51,885 nt of DNA from Acidobacteriota bacterium. GTDB taxonomy: Bacteria > Acidobacteriota > Polarisedimenticolia > JAPUKU01. The DNA lies in contig JAPUKU010000079.1 in the NCBI GenBank assembly GCA_027295505.1, positions 1-51,885 on the forward strand, written 5' to 3'. Below are positions 32,330 to 40,823 of the stretch, in pieces. Below the pieces are notes generated by a model. It was given only the letters and a program-made list of their open reading frames with translations, did no database searches and was not told the origin of the DNA. How positions within the stretch are numbered: position 1 is the first letter of the stretch; each line of letters begins with the position of its first letter. The position numbers were made by a program, and so were the translations under genes.

Positions 32330-35242
32330 ATGCTGGGAGAAAAGATCGTGCTCCCGGCCCTGAACACCGTTCCGGGGCCATACGGAGGAGTCCGTTCATG
32401 CCGCCCCTTGGAGCCGATCGTATGGCTCCTGGTACTGGTGCTCTCATCGACCCCTCACACTCTCGCCGCCCCACCTCCCGCTGCAGGTGAAGAGGCGGAG
32501 TTCGCGAACTCCACGGGTTCTCCACCGATCCGCTTCAGCCGCCACGTCCTTGACAACGGCCTCATCGTGCTCCTCGGCGAGGAGCACACCCTGCCCCTGG
32601 TGAGCGTGCTCAGCTGGTACCGCTCGGGCGCGCGCTACGAGGTGCCAGGGATCACAGGGATCGCCCACTACCTGGAGCACATGGCATTCCGGGACACGGT
32701 GAACCTGCCGCCCGGTGACGTCACCGGCTTCATTGAGCGGCTCGGGGGGCACTGGCACGGCTACACGCGGCTCGACAACACCGCCTATTACGAGACCGCC
32801 CGCCGGGAGGCCCTCGACTGGCTTCTGTTTCTGGAAGCGGAGCGCATGTCGCGCTGCCGGATCCGGCCCGAGGAAGTGGAGGTGGAGCGCGGCAGCATGC
32901 TCTCGGAACTCCGGGGGTACGAGAACAACCCCTGGAGCATGCTGTTCGATGATGTGGCAGCGATTGCCTTCCGTGAGCATCCGTACCGCCTCAATATCAG
33001 CGGCTGGGTCAGTGACCTGGAGGCCATCACACACGCTGACATCGTGGACTTTTATGACAAGCATTACGTGCCGGCAAATGCGGTGCTGACGGTAGTCGGA
33101 GATTTTGACACCGATGAGGCCCTGGCGGCGGTGCACCGTGCCTTCGACAAGCTGCCCGGCCGGCCGGCCCCCGAACCGCTGCGCACACGGGAGCCCCCCC
33201 AGCGCGGTGAGAAGCGCGTCGCGATCCGCATGCCCGGCTCCTCTGCGCACGTGTTGATCGCCCACCACGCCCCCGCGTTCAACGAGCTCGATTTCTACCC
33301 TTTTCTGATGCTGGACGGCCTTCTGAGCGGGGGACGCTCCCTTAACCTGCTAGACGGCGGGTTCGAAATGGGGGCCCTGACGGCAGGGCGGCGCACCAGC
33401 CGACTGTACCGTGACGTGGTCAGGACCGGCCTGGCCACCCGCCTCTCGACCGGCCTGCTTCCATCCCTGCATCCTTATCTATACACGATCACCGCAGAAG
33501 CGGCCCCGGGTGTGAGCCCGGAACGCCTCGAACGGGGCATTCTCGAATCGTTGGAGCGTCTTGCCGTCTCCCCGCCACCACCGGAGGAACTGGCGCAGGT
33601 GCGCGAGCGGCTCGGCAACCTGATGCGCCTGTCGGCGGACACTTACCAGGAAGTCGCCCACATGCGTGCCGGCTTTGAGGCGCTGGGTGCAACCGACGGC
33701 TGGGGGCAGTTCGAGAAGCGCCTTGCCGAGGTGACCCCGGAGCGCGTCCAGGCGGTGGCGCGCCGCACCCTGATACCGCGCAACCGAACGGTGGGGGTGT
33801 TCATCCCGCAGGCAACCGCCACCAACACCGCCGGAGAGCACCGTGCCTCCAGGAGTCCGGAAGCGGCGCGCAGAAACCAAAGCGTGTCGAAGCGCCACGA
33901 GGACCACGGTTCAATCCACCCGCCCGCGGTATTGCTCGCTGCAGTTCCGCCTCCAATCCCGTTCTCGGAGGCACGGCTGGAGTCGGGCCTTGTCCTGCGG
34001 GCGGCGGAGAACTCCTGGGCGCCGACCGCCTCCCTCGTGGCGGAGATCGACGCGGGCCCTCTTGTTGATCCCTCCTCGAGGCGGGGCACCGCCGCGCTGA
34101 CGGCGCGGCTCCTCGCCTTCGGCAGTGCCGAGCTCAGTTCGGAGAAAACCGCCAGCGTCATCGACAGACTGGGTCTGCGCTGGCGAGCTCGCGTGGGCGG
34201 AGCTAGCATCGACTTCGTCGATCCCCGCAAGATACGTATCGAGATCGAATTTGCCGCGCGTGATCTAGAGCATGCTGCCGCGCTGCTGGCCGGTGCACTG
34301 CGGGATCCTGTCTTTCCACGCAACTCTTTCAACAACGCGCTTCAGGCACAGATCAATGCCGCGGCTGGCCTGGGAGACGACTCGGTAGGCCTGTCCTGGA
34401 ATGGACTTTGGTCGGCCCTTTACGACGGCACACCTTTGGCGGCCGCACTTCCGGCTTCGGGACATGAGCAGAGCCTGTCTTCCATCAGGGCCCCGGATCT
34501 GCGCGCCTTCCACCGTCGGCACTACCGGCCGGAGCGAGCGCGGATCGCCTTCAGCGGGAGCGTACCGGTGCAGGAGGCCCTGCGGATCCTGGAGAATGCG
34601 TTCACCGGTTGGAAATCGGCGCCTCGAACCCCTGAACAATCATCGCTTGGCGAAGTGTCGTCTCAGGTATTGAGTGGAAAGAGACCACGGTCACCCATCA
34701 CTCGCCTCGAGCACAAGACCCGGGTGGAGATTGCCTACGGATTCTTCACGGGCATCGAAACGGATTCACCTGACTACCCGCTCTTCGAGGCGCTCTGGTA
34801 CGTGGTCCAGCATGGCTACTATGCGGGACGCCTGGGGAATCGAATCGTCGGGCAGCGGGGTCTGGCCTACTCGGTCGAGAGCCACCACGCGCCGCAGCTG
34901 CCGGGCTCACCCATGTTCATGGCCACGGGCGCCGCACCGGAAGACGTGGAGGAACTCAAGAAAGTATGGGAAGCGACACTCGACGAGGTTGCAAGCGACG
35001 GCATCAGCCCCAAGGAGCTGGCGGCCGCAAAGACTTACCTGGACGGTCGCCACCTGCACGAACGGGAGAGCAATCTCGCAGCCGCGCGCCTGGCGCTAAT
35101 CGGAGAAGCCCGGCCACTCGAAAAAACCGCAACCTTTCAGGAGATCACGCTCAAACGCGTGAACGACCTGGCGCGCCGCCTTCTGCACAACCGCCTCGCC
35201 AGCTGGAGCCTGGCCGGCCCAACGCCCCCGATCACTCCTTGA
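32330..35242 (+). CDS. Double-domain M16 (insulinase-like) zinc peptidase
   Basis: 970 aa. Two M16 repeats: the first (about 60-500) has the inverted zinc motif HxxEH (His113, Glu116, His117) and a downstream ERGSMLSELRGYENNP segment with the third ligand; the second (about 540-960) lacks HxxEH and should be the inactive partner half. Such pairs form a clamshell with the active half. An N-terminal hydrophobic stretch (EPIVWLLVLVLSS, about 29-41) indicates export. The start is uncertain: the ATG at 32330 fits a leaderless promoter but gives a long pre-signal segment. A strong GGAGGAG site sits before an out-of-frame ATG at 32398. It converges on the DUF507 gene with an 11-base overlap. Confidence 0.92.
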   Translation: MLGEKIVLPALNTVPGPYGGVRSCRPLEPIVWLLVLVLSSTPHTLAAPPPAAGEEAEFANSTGSPPIRFSRHVLDNGLIVLLGEEHTLPLVSVLSWYRSGARYEVPGITGIAHYLEHMAFRDTVNLPPGDVTGFIERLGGHWHGYTRLDNTAYYETARREALDWLLFLEAERMSRCRIRPEEVEVERGSMLSELRGYENNPWSMLFDDVAAIAFREHPYRLNISGWVSDLEAITHADIVDFYDKHYVPANAVLTVVGDFDTDEALAAVHRAFDKLPGRPAPEPLRTREPPQRGEKRVAIRMPGSSAHVLIAHHAPAFNELDFYPFLMLDGLLSGGRSLNLLDGGFEMGALTAGRRTSRLYRDVVRTGLATRLSTGLLPSLHPYLYTITAEAAPGVSPERLERGILESLERLAVSPPPPEELAQVRERLGNLMRLSADTYQEVAHMRAGFEALGATDGWGQFEKRLAEVTPERVQAVARRTLIPRNRTVGVFIPQATATNTAGEHRASRSPEAARRNQSVSKRHEDHGSIHPPAVLLAAVPPPIPFSEARLESGLVLRAAENSWAPTASLVAEIDAGPLVDPSSRRGTAALTARLLAFGSAELSSEKTASVIDRLGLRWRARVGGASIDFVDPRKIRIEIEFAARDLEHAAALLAGALRDPVFPRNSFNNALQAQINAAAGLGDDSVGLSWNGLWSALYDGTPLAAALPASGHEQSLSSIRAPDLRAFHRRHYRPERARIAFSGSVPVQEALRILENAFTGWKSAPRTPEQSSLGEVSSQVLSGKRPRSPITRLEHKTRVEIAYGFFTGIETDSPDYPLFEALWYVVQHGYYAGRLGNRIVGQRGLAYSVESHHAPQLPGSPMFMATGAAPEDVEELKKVWEATLDEVASDGISPKELAAAKTYLDGRHLHERESNLAAARLALIGEARPLEKTATFQEITLKRVNDLARRLLHNRLASWSLAGPTPPITP

Positions 35243-35516
35243 TCGAGCGGTACTTACCCACTTCCTCGTCATAGTACTTGCGGTAAAGAATGTCCCACTC
35301 CGGGCTGCCCTCCGGAACACCGCGTCGCAACGATTCGATCTTGGTGGTCACCTTGCGCTCGATGTCTGCTTCCATTTGCAGCTCGCGCTTGAGCAGTCGG
35401 ACGATGGCCAGGCGTACGTCGTTCTTCTCGGCCACGAGGCTCACACCCGGGGCCTGATCGAGCGCCTCGGACAGCAGGTGCGAGAGCTGGATGACCTTCT
35501 CGTGACTGAGCTTCAT
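35232..35516 (-). CDS. DUF507 protein, second copy
   Basis: 94 aa from the ATG at 35516 (an in-frame GTG at 35528 also exists). LSHEKVIQLSHLLSEALD at the start and EEVGKYRSIKE at the end, all helical, match the DUF507 family, whose members commonly occur in pairs. Function unknown. It lies 13 bases downstream of the first DUF507 gene and is last in the kinase-led operon. Confidence 0.85.
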   Translation of the reverse strand: MKLSHEKVIQLSHLLSEALDQAPGVSLVAEKNDVRLAIVRLLKRELQMEADIERKVTTKIESLRRGVPEGSPEWDILYRKYYDEEVGKYRSIKE

Positions 35517-35529
35517 TGGAGCCGGCACC

Positions 35530-35808
35530 TCATAGGATGAGTTTCCGCTCGCGGACGAGTTTCGCTTTCACGAGCTTGAACATTTCGTGGTATTCGACGC
35601 TGCCGCCCGCCATTTTATCCGCGTGCTCCTCCAGCAGCTGCCGTACCTCATCGTTGAGATGGTCCTCGACCATGAGATCCTTCGTGAACGCCTGCTGCAA
35701 AACTTCCGTCGCCACGACGGGATCCTCAACCTCGATAACCCCCTCGCGCACCAGGTGCTTTACAACCTGGTGCGAAATGTATTCAACCTGGGATCGCTTG
35801 AGCTTCAT
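35530..35808 (-). CDS. DUF507 protein, first copy
   Basis: 92 aa, helical throughout: MKLKRSQVEYISHQVVKHLV opens with the same MKL signature as the second copy, and LNDEVRQLLEEHADKM and KLVKAKLVRERKL complete it. The two proteins are diverged paralogues and could form a heterodimer. The start overlaps the stop of the hybrid kinase gene by four bases (ATGA), so production is tied to the kinase. Confidence 0.85.
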   Translation of the reverse strand: MKLKRSQVEYISHQVVKHLVREGVIEVEDPVVATEVLQQAFTKDLMVEDHLNDEVRQLLEEHADKMAGGSVEYHEMFKLVKAKLVRERKLIL

Positions 35809-38180
35809 GCTCCGGCTCCTGGCTGAGCGAGCAGCGAGCGCACCACGCGGCGCAGGTCGGATAGCTTGAAAGGCTTGGTGATGTACTGGCTGTGGGTGTC
35901 CTCGAAGAACTTGCGGGTCGAGGGGTTGACCACATCACCGGTCGAGAACAGCACCCGCCCGGCAAGCTCCGGGGCGCGTCGCAGGATTTCCCCATGCAGA
36001 TCGCGGCCGCTCATGTTCGGCATCTTGACATCGGTGATGATCAGGTCGAAGGTTGCCTCACCGAGACGCCGCAGAGCCTCCCGTCCGTCGCTTGCAACCT
36101 CCACGCCGTAGCCTTCCATTTCAAGAGCCTCGCGCATCACGGTAGCCAGATAGACCTCGTCATCCACGATCAGGATGCGCTGAGACGCCGCCGGCATCGC
36201 GCTCAGCGTCGGGTGCTGTTCGGCTCGAGCGGCTTCTCTGTCGGATCCCTCGGCGGTAGAGTCAGCACCCCCTACTCCCTGATCGGTTGTGGCCTGCGCA
36301 GCGGGGAGAAAGAGCGAGAAGCAGGCCCCCGTCCCGGGCTCGTTGCGCGCTTCGATCGTTCCCCCGTGTTCCCGGACGATTCCGTACGTCAGGCTCAGCC
36401 CCAGACCCGTTCCCTTGCCGACCTTCTTGGTCGTGAAGAATGGGTCGAACAGGCGCGGTAGCACCTCCGGCGGAATGCCGGGGCCGGTATCGCTGAAGTC
36501 GATGCGTAATCCACCGGTCTCCGCGCGGGCCGTGGCGAGGATCCGCTTTTCACCGGCAGTCTCCTCCATCGCCTGGCAGGCGTTGTTGAGAATGTTGAGG
36601 AACGCCTGCTGAAGCTGATGCGGATCGGCCAGGACGACCGGAAGCTCGGCGTCAATGTGCAGATCGATCACCACACCTTCCGAGCGGCTACTGTAGGAGA
36701 CCAGCTCCACCGTCTCCCGCAGGAGGGGCTCGATCTCAACCCGGCGGCTCTCGGGCGTATGCCGGCGGGCAAAGGTGAGCAGGCTCTGAACGATCTTCTG
36801 GCACCGAACTGATTCGGAGTTCACTGTCTTGAGCATGCGGCGTACCTCAGCGGGCACCTCCGCCTCCGTCAGGAGCTGAGCGTAAGCCATGACCGTGGCC
36901 AGAGGGTTGTTGAGCTCGTGGGCCACCCCGGAGATCATTTCCCCCAGGGAAGAAAGCTTCTCGCTCTGCATGAGCTGATCCTGCACGCGGCGCTGCTCGG
37001 TGACGTCCTCGGCCACTAGTAACACATCTGAAGATTCGCCGCCGCCGCCGCGCACCCGTGTCAGGCTCAGCCTGAAGACCCGGTCTCCATCTTCGACTTC
37101 CCGGGGGAGCAACGGCGTGCCATGCCGGACCGCTTCCGCCACGAGCGGCATCAGGTCGATGCCTCCTAGCGATCGCAAAGACGTGCCGGCCGGGGTGCCG
37201 GTGGAGGCCAGAAGCTCCCGGGCCGCCGGATTGAGCAGGCGGGCGCGGCCTCGCGCATCGAGAAGAAAGATACCTGCCGGCATCGAGTCGATGATGGCCT
37301 GGAACTTGTGTGTCTCGGCGGCCTGTGACGCTTCGAGGCGCACCAGCGTTAGCGACGCCTGGTTGGCCATTCCCAGAAGCAGCCTGCGGTTCTCCTCGCG
37401 AGCCAGGGCTGGCGAGGAGGAGGCAAGCCACAGCAGGCCGGTGACCTTGCTACCGCGGTGCAGCGGGGCTACGAGCCTGAAGTCGGGAGCCGACTCGAGC
37501 GTTGGGTCCTGCCCGTGGTAGCGCAGGGATCGCTCTACGGTGAAGGCCAGGCGTCCGGTCCAGGCGGCGCCGATCTCCCGTCCTGCCGCCTCGATTTCCC
37601 TCTGCAGAGCGGCGGTGTCGGCCGGAGCGTCCAGCCGAAGGAGTCCCGCCGACACGTTCTGCCCCGTCCATGCGCAGGCGGCCACCTCGAAATCGAGCGC
37701 CTGTCCAAGGGTGTCGAGCAGGCGGCAGAAAACCTCCTCGGGCTCCAGCGCGAATGCCAGCCCCTGGGCCACCTCGTTGAGGAGCGCTAGATCCCGGCCC
37801 GCATCCGGCAGCCCGAGGGGGCGCAGGCTGAGCAGCCAGCGGCCGCCGGCGCCGGGGGGCAGTCCGCCAAGACAGGCTTCCCAGTCGCGTTCACCCACCC
37901 GGACCTTCAACGGGCCGGAAGGTTCCTTGCTGCGCCGGGGCGACCAGTCCGCGGACAGCGGTATCCGGATCCAGTCCTCCAGGGCGTCACCCCTGTCCGG
38001 GCTGGCCTTCTTAGCGATCGGTGGAAAGAGCGCCCGAAAAGCGGCGTTGAGCGCCACAAAATGGCCGCGCGCATCGAGCAGCGCGGTGGGTTCTTGAAGA
38101 AGGTTGATCCAGGGAAGTGCGGGCGGCCGACCCGCGCTACGGCCGGAGCGCGCCGGTACGCCCCGTTCGCTCTTTGCCAT
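35805..38180 (-). CDS. PAS-GAF-PAS hybrid sensor histidine kinase with receiver domain
   Basis: 791 aa from the ATG at 38180, chosen because it has a GAGGAAAG ribosome site and because the longer start at 38267 falls on the -35 box of the promoter (38238-38267). Order: a PAS-like region (about 20-60), a GAF-like region (about 140-300), a PAS domain (about 305-375), HisKA with phosphorylatable His421 in GVAHELNNP, HATPase (NILNNACQAM, DTGPGIPPEVLPRLFDPFFTTK, GTGLGLSLTYGI), and a C-terminal receiver with Asp717 in IITDVKMPNMSG. No membrane helix, so it senses a cytoplasmic signal. It is a self-contained relay module that may pass phosphate to an unseen partner. DUF507 genes follow in the operon. 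Confidence 0.92.
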   Translation of the reverse strand: MAKSERGVPARSGRSAGRPPALPWINLLQEPTALLDARGHFVALNAAFRALFPPIAKKASPDRGDALEDWIRIPLSADWSPRRSKEPSGPLKVRVGERDWEACLGGLPPGAGGRWLLSLRPLGLPDAGRDLALLNEVAQGLAFALEPEEVFCRLLDTLGQALDFEVAACAWTGQNVSAGLLRLDAPADTAALQREIEAAGREIGAAWTGRLAFTVERSLRYHGQDPTLESAPDFRLVAPLHRGSKVTGLLWLASSSPALAREENRRLLLGMANQASLTLVRLEASQAAETHKFQAIIDSMPAGIFLLDARGRARLLNPAARELLASTGTPAGTSLRSLGGIDLMPLVAEAVRHGTPLLPREVEDGDRVFRLSLTRVRGGGGESSDVLLVAEDVTEQRRVQDQLMQSEKLSSLGEMISGVAHELNNPLATVMAYAQLLTEAEVPAEVRRMLKTVNSESVRCQKIVQSLLTFARRHTPESRRVEIEPLLRETVELVSYSSRSEGVVIDLHIDAELPVVLADPHQLQQAFLNILNNACQAMEETAGEKRILATARAETGGLRIDFSDTGPGIPPEVLPRLFDPFFTTKKVGKGTGLGLSLTYGIVREHGGTIEARNEPGTGACFSLFLPAAQATTDQGVGGADSTAEGSDREAARAEQHPTLSAMPAASQRILIVDDEVYLATVMREALEMEGYGVEVASDGREALRRLGEATFDLIITDVKMPNMSGRDLHGEILRRAPELAGRVLFSTGDVVNPSTRKFFEDTHSQYITKPFKLSDLRRVVRSLLAQPGAGA

Positions 38181-38237
38181 CTGCGGCTTTCCTCGGGCGG
38201 AAAGAGGCGGTTTCCGGTTGCGCCGACAGGAGCGCTC

Positions 38238-38267
38238 ATCATAGGGGCACTCCCGTCGGCAAGTCAA
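38238..38267 (-). promoter_or_regulatory. Promoter of the hybrid kinase operon
   Basis: TTGACT (38262-38267), 18-base spacer, TATGAT (38238-38243), with a leader of about 50 bases. The match is strong and settles the start choice of the kinase gene. Confidence 0.65.
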
Positions 38268-38300
38268 GGACGCCGACGCCCGGAAAGCGTCAGCACAGCA

Positions 38301-39215
38301 TCAATGTCCGGGGTGGCTGCGGCTGTTCTTGAAGTCCCGGAAAGCGGTTTTCGGACGGTGCTTGATGACCGGAAGGGCGGTCTTGTTCTCACCGGCAAAC
38401 AGACGGCGGATCTTGCGTTTGGCCTGGACCTCGATCTGGCGCACCCGCTCGCGGCTGAGGTTCATGCGCTGGCCAATCTCTTTCAGGGTGAGAGTCTTGC
38501 CTCCCGAAAAGCCGAAGCGGTTCATGAGAATCTGCTGCTCCTGGTCGCCGAGACCGGTCAGCGCCCAGTGCACGAGCTGGCGGTTTTCCTTGCTGATCAG
38601 ACGATCCTCAACACTGGACTTGGTCTTGTCCGTGAGGAAATCGCTGATGCTGGAGTCGCTGTCCTTGCCGATCTTGCTGTCGATCGACATCTTCTTGCAG
38701 GGCAGCTGCATCAGTGCGTCGAGCTGCGCCACAGAGGCTCCGACCTGCCGGCTGACCTCCTCCCGCTCGGCCTTGCGTCCGAGCTTGCGGGTGAGCTGGC
38801 GTTCGGCGCGATTGAGCTCTCGCACCTTCTTCATCTGGTAGCTCGGAACCCGTACCAGGCTGCTGTGCTCGGCGAGGGCTTTGAGGATCGATTTGCGGAT
38901 CCACCAGACGGCGTAGGTGATGAACTTGGTGCCGCGCCGGTGATCGTAACGGTTTGACGCCTCGATGAGACCAAGGTTCCCCTCGTTGAGGAGATCCTCG
39001 AAAGAAACTCCCATGCCGCGGTACTGACTGGCGATTTTGACGACGAATGAAAGGTTCGACTGCACGAGCTGGTTCAGGGAGCTGGGCTTCTTGCGGCCGG
39101 CACTGACGTCACGCGCCAGGGCCATCTCTTCTTCCTTGCTCATCAGCGAGTACTCGCTGATCTCAGCTAAGTAGCGGGCAATGATGTGGCTGTGTTCACA
39201 CGCTTTTCCTCTCAA
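38301..39215 (-). CDS. Sigma-70-family factor (non-ECF, RpoD/RpoS/RpoH-like)
   Basis: 304 aa from the TTG at 39215, with a long GAGGAGGAGG purine tract ten bases upstream. Region 1.2 (YLAEISEYSLMSKEEEMALA), region 2 (LVQSNLSFVVKIASQYRGMGVSFEDLLNEGN, RGTKFITYAVWWIRKSI), region 3 and region 4 (TLKEIGQRMNLSRERVRQIEVQAKRKIRRLF) are complete. It lacks the acidic region 1.1 and large insert of primary factors, so it is probably an alternative factor. The Lys/Arg/His-rich C-terminal extension beyond region 4 is unusual. The long leader from its promoter (39422-39450) suggests post-transcriptional control. Confidence 0.93.
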   Translation of the reverse strand: MRGKACEHSHIIARYLAEISEYSLMSKEEEMALARDVSAGRKKPSSLNQLVQSNLSFVVKIASQYRGMGVSFEDLLNEGNLGLIEASNRYDHRRGTKFITYAVWWIRKSILKALAEHSSLVRVPSYQMKKVRELNRAERQLTRKLGRKAEREEVSRQVGASVAQLDALMQLPCKKMSIDSKIGKDSDSSISDFLTDKTKSSVEDRLISKENRQLVHWALTGLGDQEQQILMNRFGFSGGKTLTLKEIGQRMNLSRERVRQIEVQAKRKIRRLFAGENKTALPVIKHRPKTAFRDFKNSRSHPGH

Positions 39216-39260
39216 TAGTGCAGTACCTCCTCCTCATGGATTCCACAGGCCGTCGAGTTC

Positions 39261-39289
39261 TTGACACTCTTCTAACCTGCGGGTACTCT
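39261..39289 (+). promoter_or_regulatory. Promoter toward the XRE regulator
   Basis: Perfect TTGACA (39261-39266), 17-base spacer, TACTCT (39284-39289). The leader to the start at 39525 would be about 230 bases. The -10 overlaps the palindrome at 39287-39300. Confidence 0.45.
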
Positions 39290-39300
39290 CACTTGTGAGA
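39287..39300. repeat. Operator-like palindrome
   Basis: TCTCAC-TT-GTGAGA, overlapping the end of the -10 box and the expected start site of the plus-strand promoter. It is a plausible site for a dimeric helix-turn-helix repressor such as the XRE protein encoded 225 bases away. Confidence 0.5.
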
Positions 39301-39421
39301 CTTGGGAAATCCTGGGAGGGCTTCCCTGTCTCCACCCGTCGGCTCCGGATGCCGCGAAATCCGGGAACTGGCGGTCCGGGGCTTCTGGGGAAACGTGAGT
39401 TTTTCCTCCTGAGTAGTGTAT

Positions 39422-39450
39422 AGTTTATGCCGTAACAGCAGAATAATCAA
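39422..39450 (-). promoter_or_regulatory. Promoter toward the sigma factor gene
   Basis: TTGATT (39445-39450), 17-base spacer, TAAACT (39422-39427), in the AT-rich core. The leader to the TTG at 39215 would be about 200 bases. Confidence 0.5.
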
Positions 39451-39524
39451 CGTTGGTGATGCCTTGTGAACATAATGAAACAAAGATGGAATTATCCTAT
39501 TAACTATTTTTGAATCAGGTGCTT

Positions 39525-39890
39525 ATGACTCCAGAACGCAGCAACCCCGCGCCCCTTGTTGGCAAGAAAATCCGCCAACTCCGGAAAGATCGGAAACTCA
39601 CTCAGTCCGAGCTGGCCTCCAAAATGGGGATTCAGCAGTCGGATCTGTGCCGCATGGAAACGGGTGAGTACAAGGTCAGCCTGGAGGCACTGTTCAAGAT
39701 CCTGCGCATCTTTGACCTGGGTATCAGCGACTTTTTCAAGGATGAGGGGGGGCATTCACCGCCGCTCGGGGATCGACGTGCCGAGCTCTTGCACCTGTTC
39801 GACCGCCTGGAACCACACCTTCAGAACGAGGTGCTCGATTTCATGCACTTCAAGTTGTCCAGCTCAGGTCACAAGGAGGAGAGGAGCTGA
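39525..39890 (+). CDS. XRE-family helix-turn-helix regulator
   Basis: 121 aa from the ATG at 39525; a TTG at 39510 is an alternative. The Cro/C1-type helix-turn-helix occupies about 10-65: IRQLRKDRKLTQSELASKMG, then IQQSDLCRMETGEYKVSLEAL. A variable C-terminal half (about 70-121) is helical and could dimerise or bind a partner. The stop codon overlaps a CTG start of the TPR gene that follows (CTGA). The pair resembles XRE-TPR regulators in which one polypeptide carries both parts, here split in two. Confidence 0.9.
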   Translation: MTPERSNPAPLVGKKIRQLRKDRKLTQSELASKMGIQQSDLCRMETGEYKVSLEALFKILRIFDLGISDFFKDEGGHSPPLGDRRAELLHLFDRLEPHLQNEVLDFMHFKLSSSGHKEERS

Positions 39891-40804
39891 AAAAGAGGAC
39901 GCCGTCCGGCGGTGCCCGATCGGAGCACCGGCTGTGGGCCCAGCGTGGGCGTCGTGCTTACCACCGGGGCGACAGGAGGAAGGCACTCGAGGCCTTCCAA
40001 CGCGCCCTGGAGGCTGCACGGGGTTCAGGGGATGCGGCCCTGGCCCAACGTGCCTTCTGTGACGTGAGCAGTGCGTTGCTGGAGATAGGACGGCCCCGCG
40101 AGGCGGAGAGGGGCCTGAGGCAGATCATCCTGCGTTCGCTCGATCCGCGAGCCGGATGGCAGGCCAGGTTCAACCTGGCGGTGGTACTACGCCGGCAGGG
40201 GCGGCTGGAGCGCGCGCGGCGATTCGCCGGGGGGGCTCTTGAAACAGCCCGGCAGTTGCGGGCGCCACGGCTGGTAGCCCGCTCTATCAACCTCCTTGGA
40301 AATCTGGAGCTCATCGACAGCCGCTTCGACAAGGCTCTGATCCACTACCGGGAAGCCCTGGATCTGTACTGCCGCTCCCGAGGAGATTACCGTCGTGCCA
40401 TCAGCGTGCTGCGCGACAACCTCGGTTACTGCCTGATCCTGAAGAAAGAGTACCGGAAGGGGCTGAAGCAGATCCGTGAGGCGCTGGCGCGCGAGATCGG
40501 TGAGCCGCACGTCGAAGCCGAATGTCTGCAGGACGAATGTTTTGGTCTTCTAAGGCAGAATTTTCTCAGCTGTGCCGAAGTGTGCGGAAAGCGAGCCCTG
40601 CGCCTCGCCGAGCTTCATGGCTACCGCGACCTGCGGGTGAACTGCTACTATCTGCTAGGTGAGATTCGCCACCTGAGAGACGATGGAGCGGGCCGCGATG
40701 CCTACTTCATGAAGCTGCAGCAGCTTTATCCCCACCTGCCGTTCCTGCGCGACTTTCTCTGCGCCTTCGACGTCAGCGGCATCATCAGCCTCAAAACGTT
40801 CTGA
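39887..40804 (+). CDS. TPR-repeat protein with probable CTG start
   Basis: 305 aa if translation begins at CTG 39887, which overlaps the upstream stop as CTGA and has an AAGGAGGA ribosome site seven bases before. No ATG, GTG or TTG is in frame before the GTG at 40064, yet the intervening codons encode a clear TPR helix pair (AYHRGDRRKALEAFQRALEAA) that a 40064 start would cut away. TPR or TPR-like helices continue through the whole protein (RRQGRLERARRFAGGALETA, SRFDKALIHYREALDLY, KKEYRKGLKQIREALA). It is probably a sensor or protein-binding partner for the XRE regulator made just before it. No enzyme motif is seen. Confidence 0.8.
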   Translation: MKKRTPSGGARSEHRLWAQRGRRAYHRGDRRKALEAFQRALEAARGSGDAALAQRAFCDVSSALLEIGRPREAERGLRQIILRSLDPRAGWQARFNLAVVLRRQGRLERARRFAGGALETARQLRAPRLVARSINLLGNLELIDSRFDKALIHYREALDLYCRSRGDYRRAISVLRDNLGYCLILKKEYRKGLKQIREALAREIGEPHVEAECLQDECFGLLRQNFLSCAEVCGKRALRLAELHGYRDLRVNCYYLLGEIRHLRDDGAGRDAYFMKLQQLYPHLPFLRDFLCAFDVSGIISLKTF

Positions 40805-40823
40805 GCCGTGGCCGCGGGCGGCC

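Larger units (their letters stand above)
39216..39524. other. Divergent regulatory region, AT-rich
   Basis: 309 bases between the sigma factor and the XRE regulator. It contains a minus promoter (39422-39450), a plus promoter (39261-39289), a palindrome at 39287-39300 and a notably AT-rich core at about 39405-39520, unlike the GC-rich surroundings. The two promoters point away from their nearest genes, so their transcripts overlap over about 130 bases. No gene is supported in it. Confidence 0.65.

Noticed and set aside
39289-39483. 64-codon open frame on the minus strand between sigma and XRE genes
   Set aside because: It covers both promoters and the palindrome, has no ribosome site, and its sequence has no recognisable pattern.
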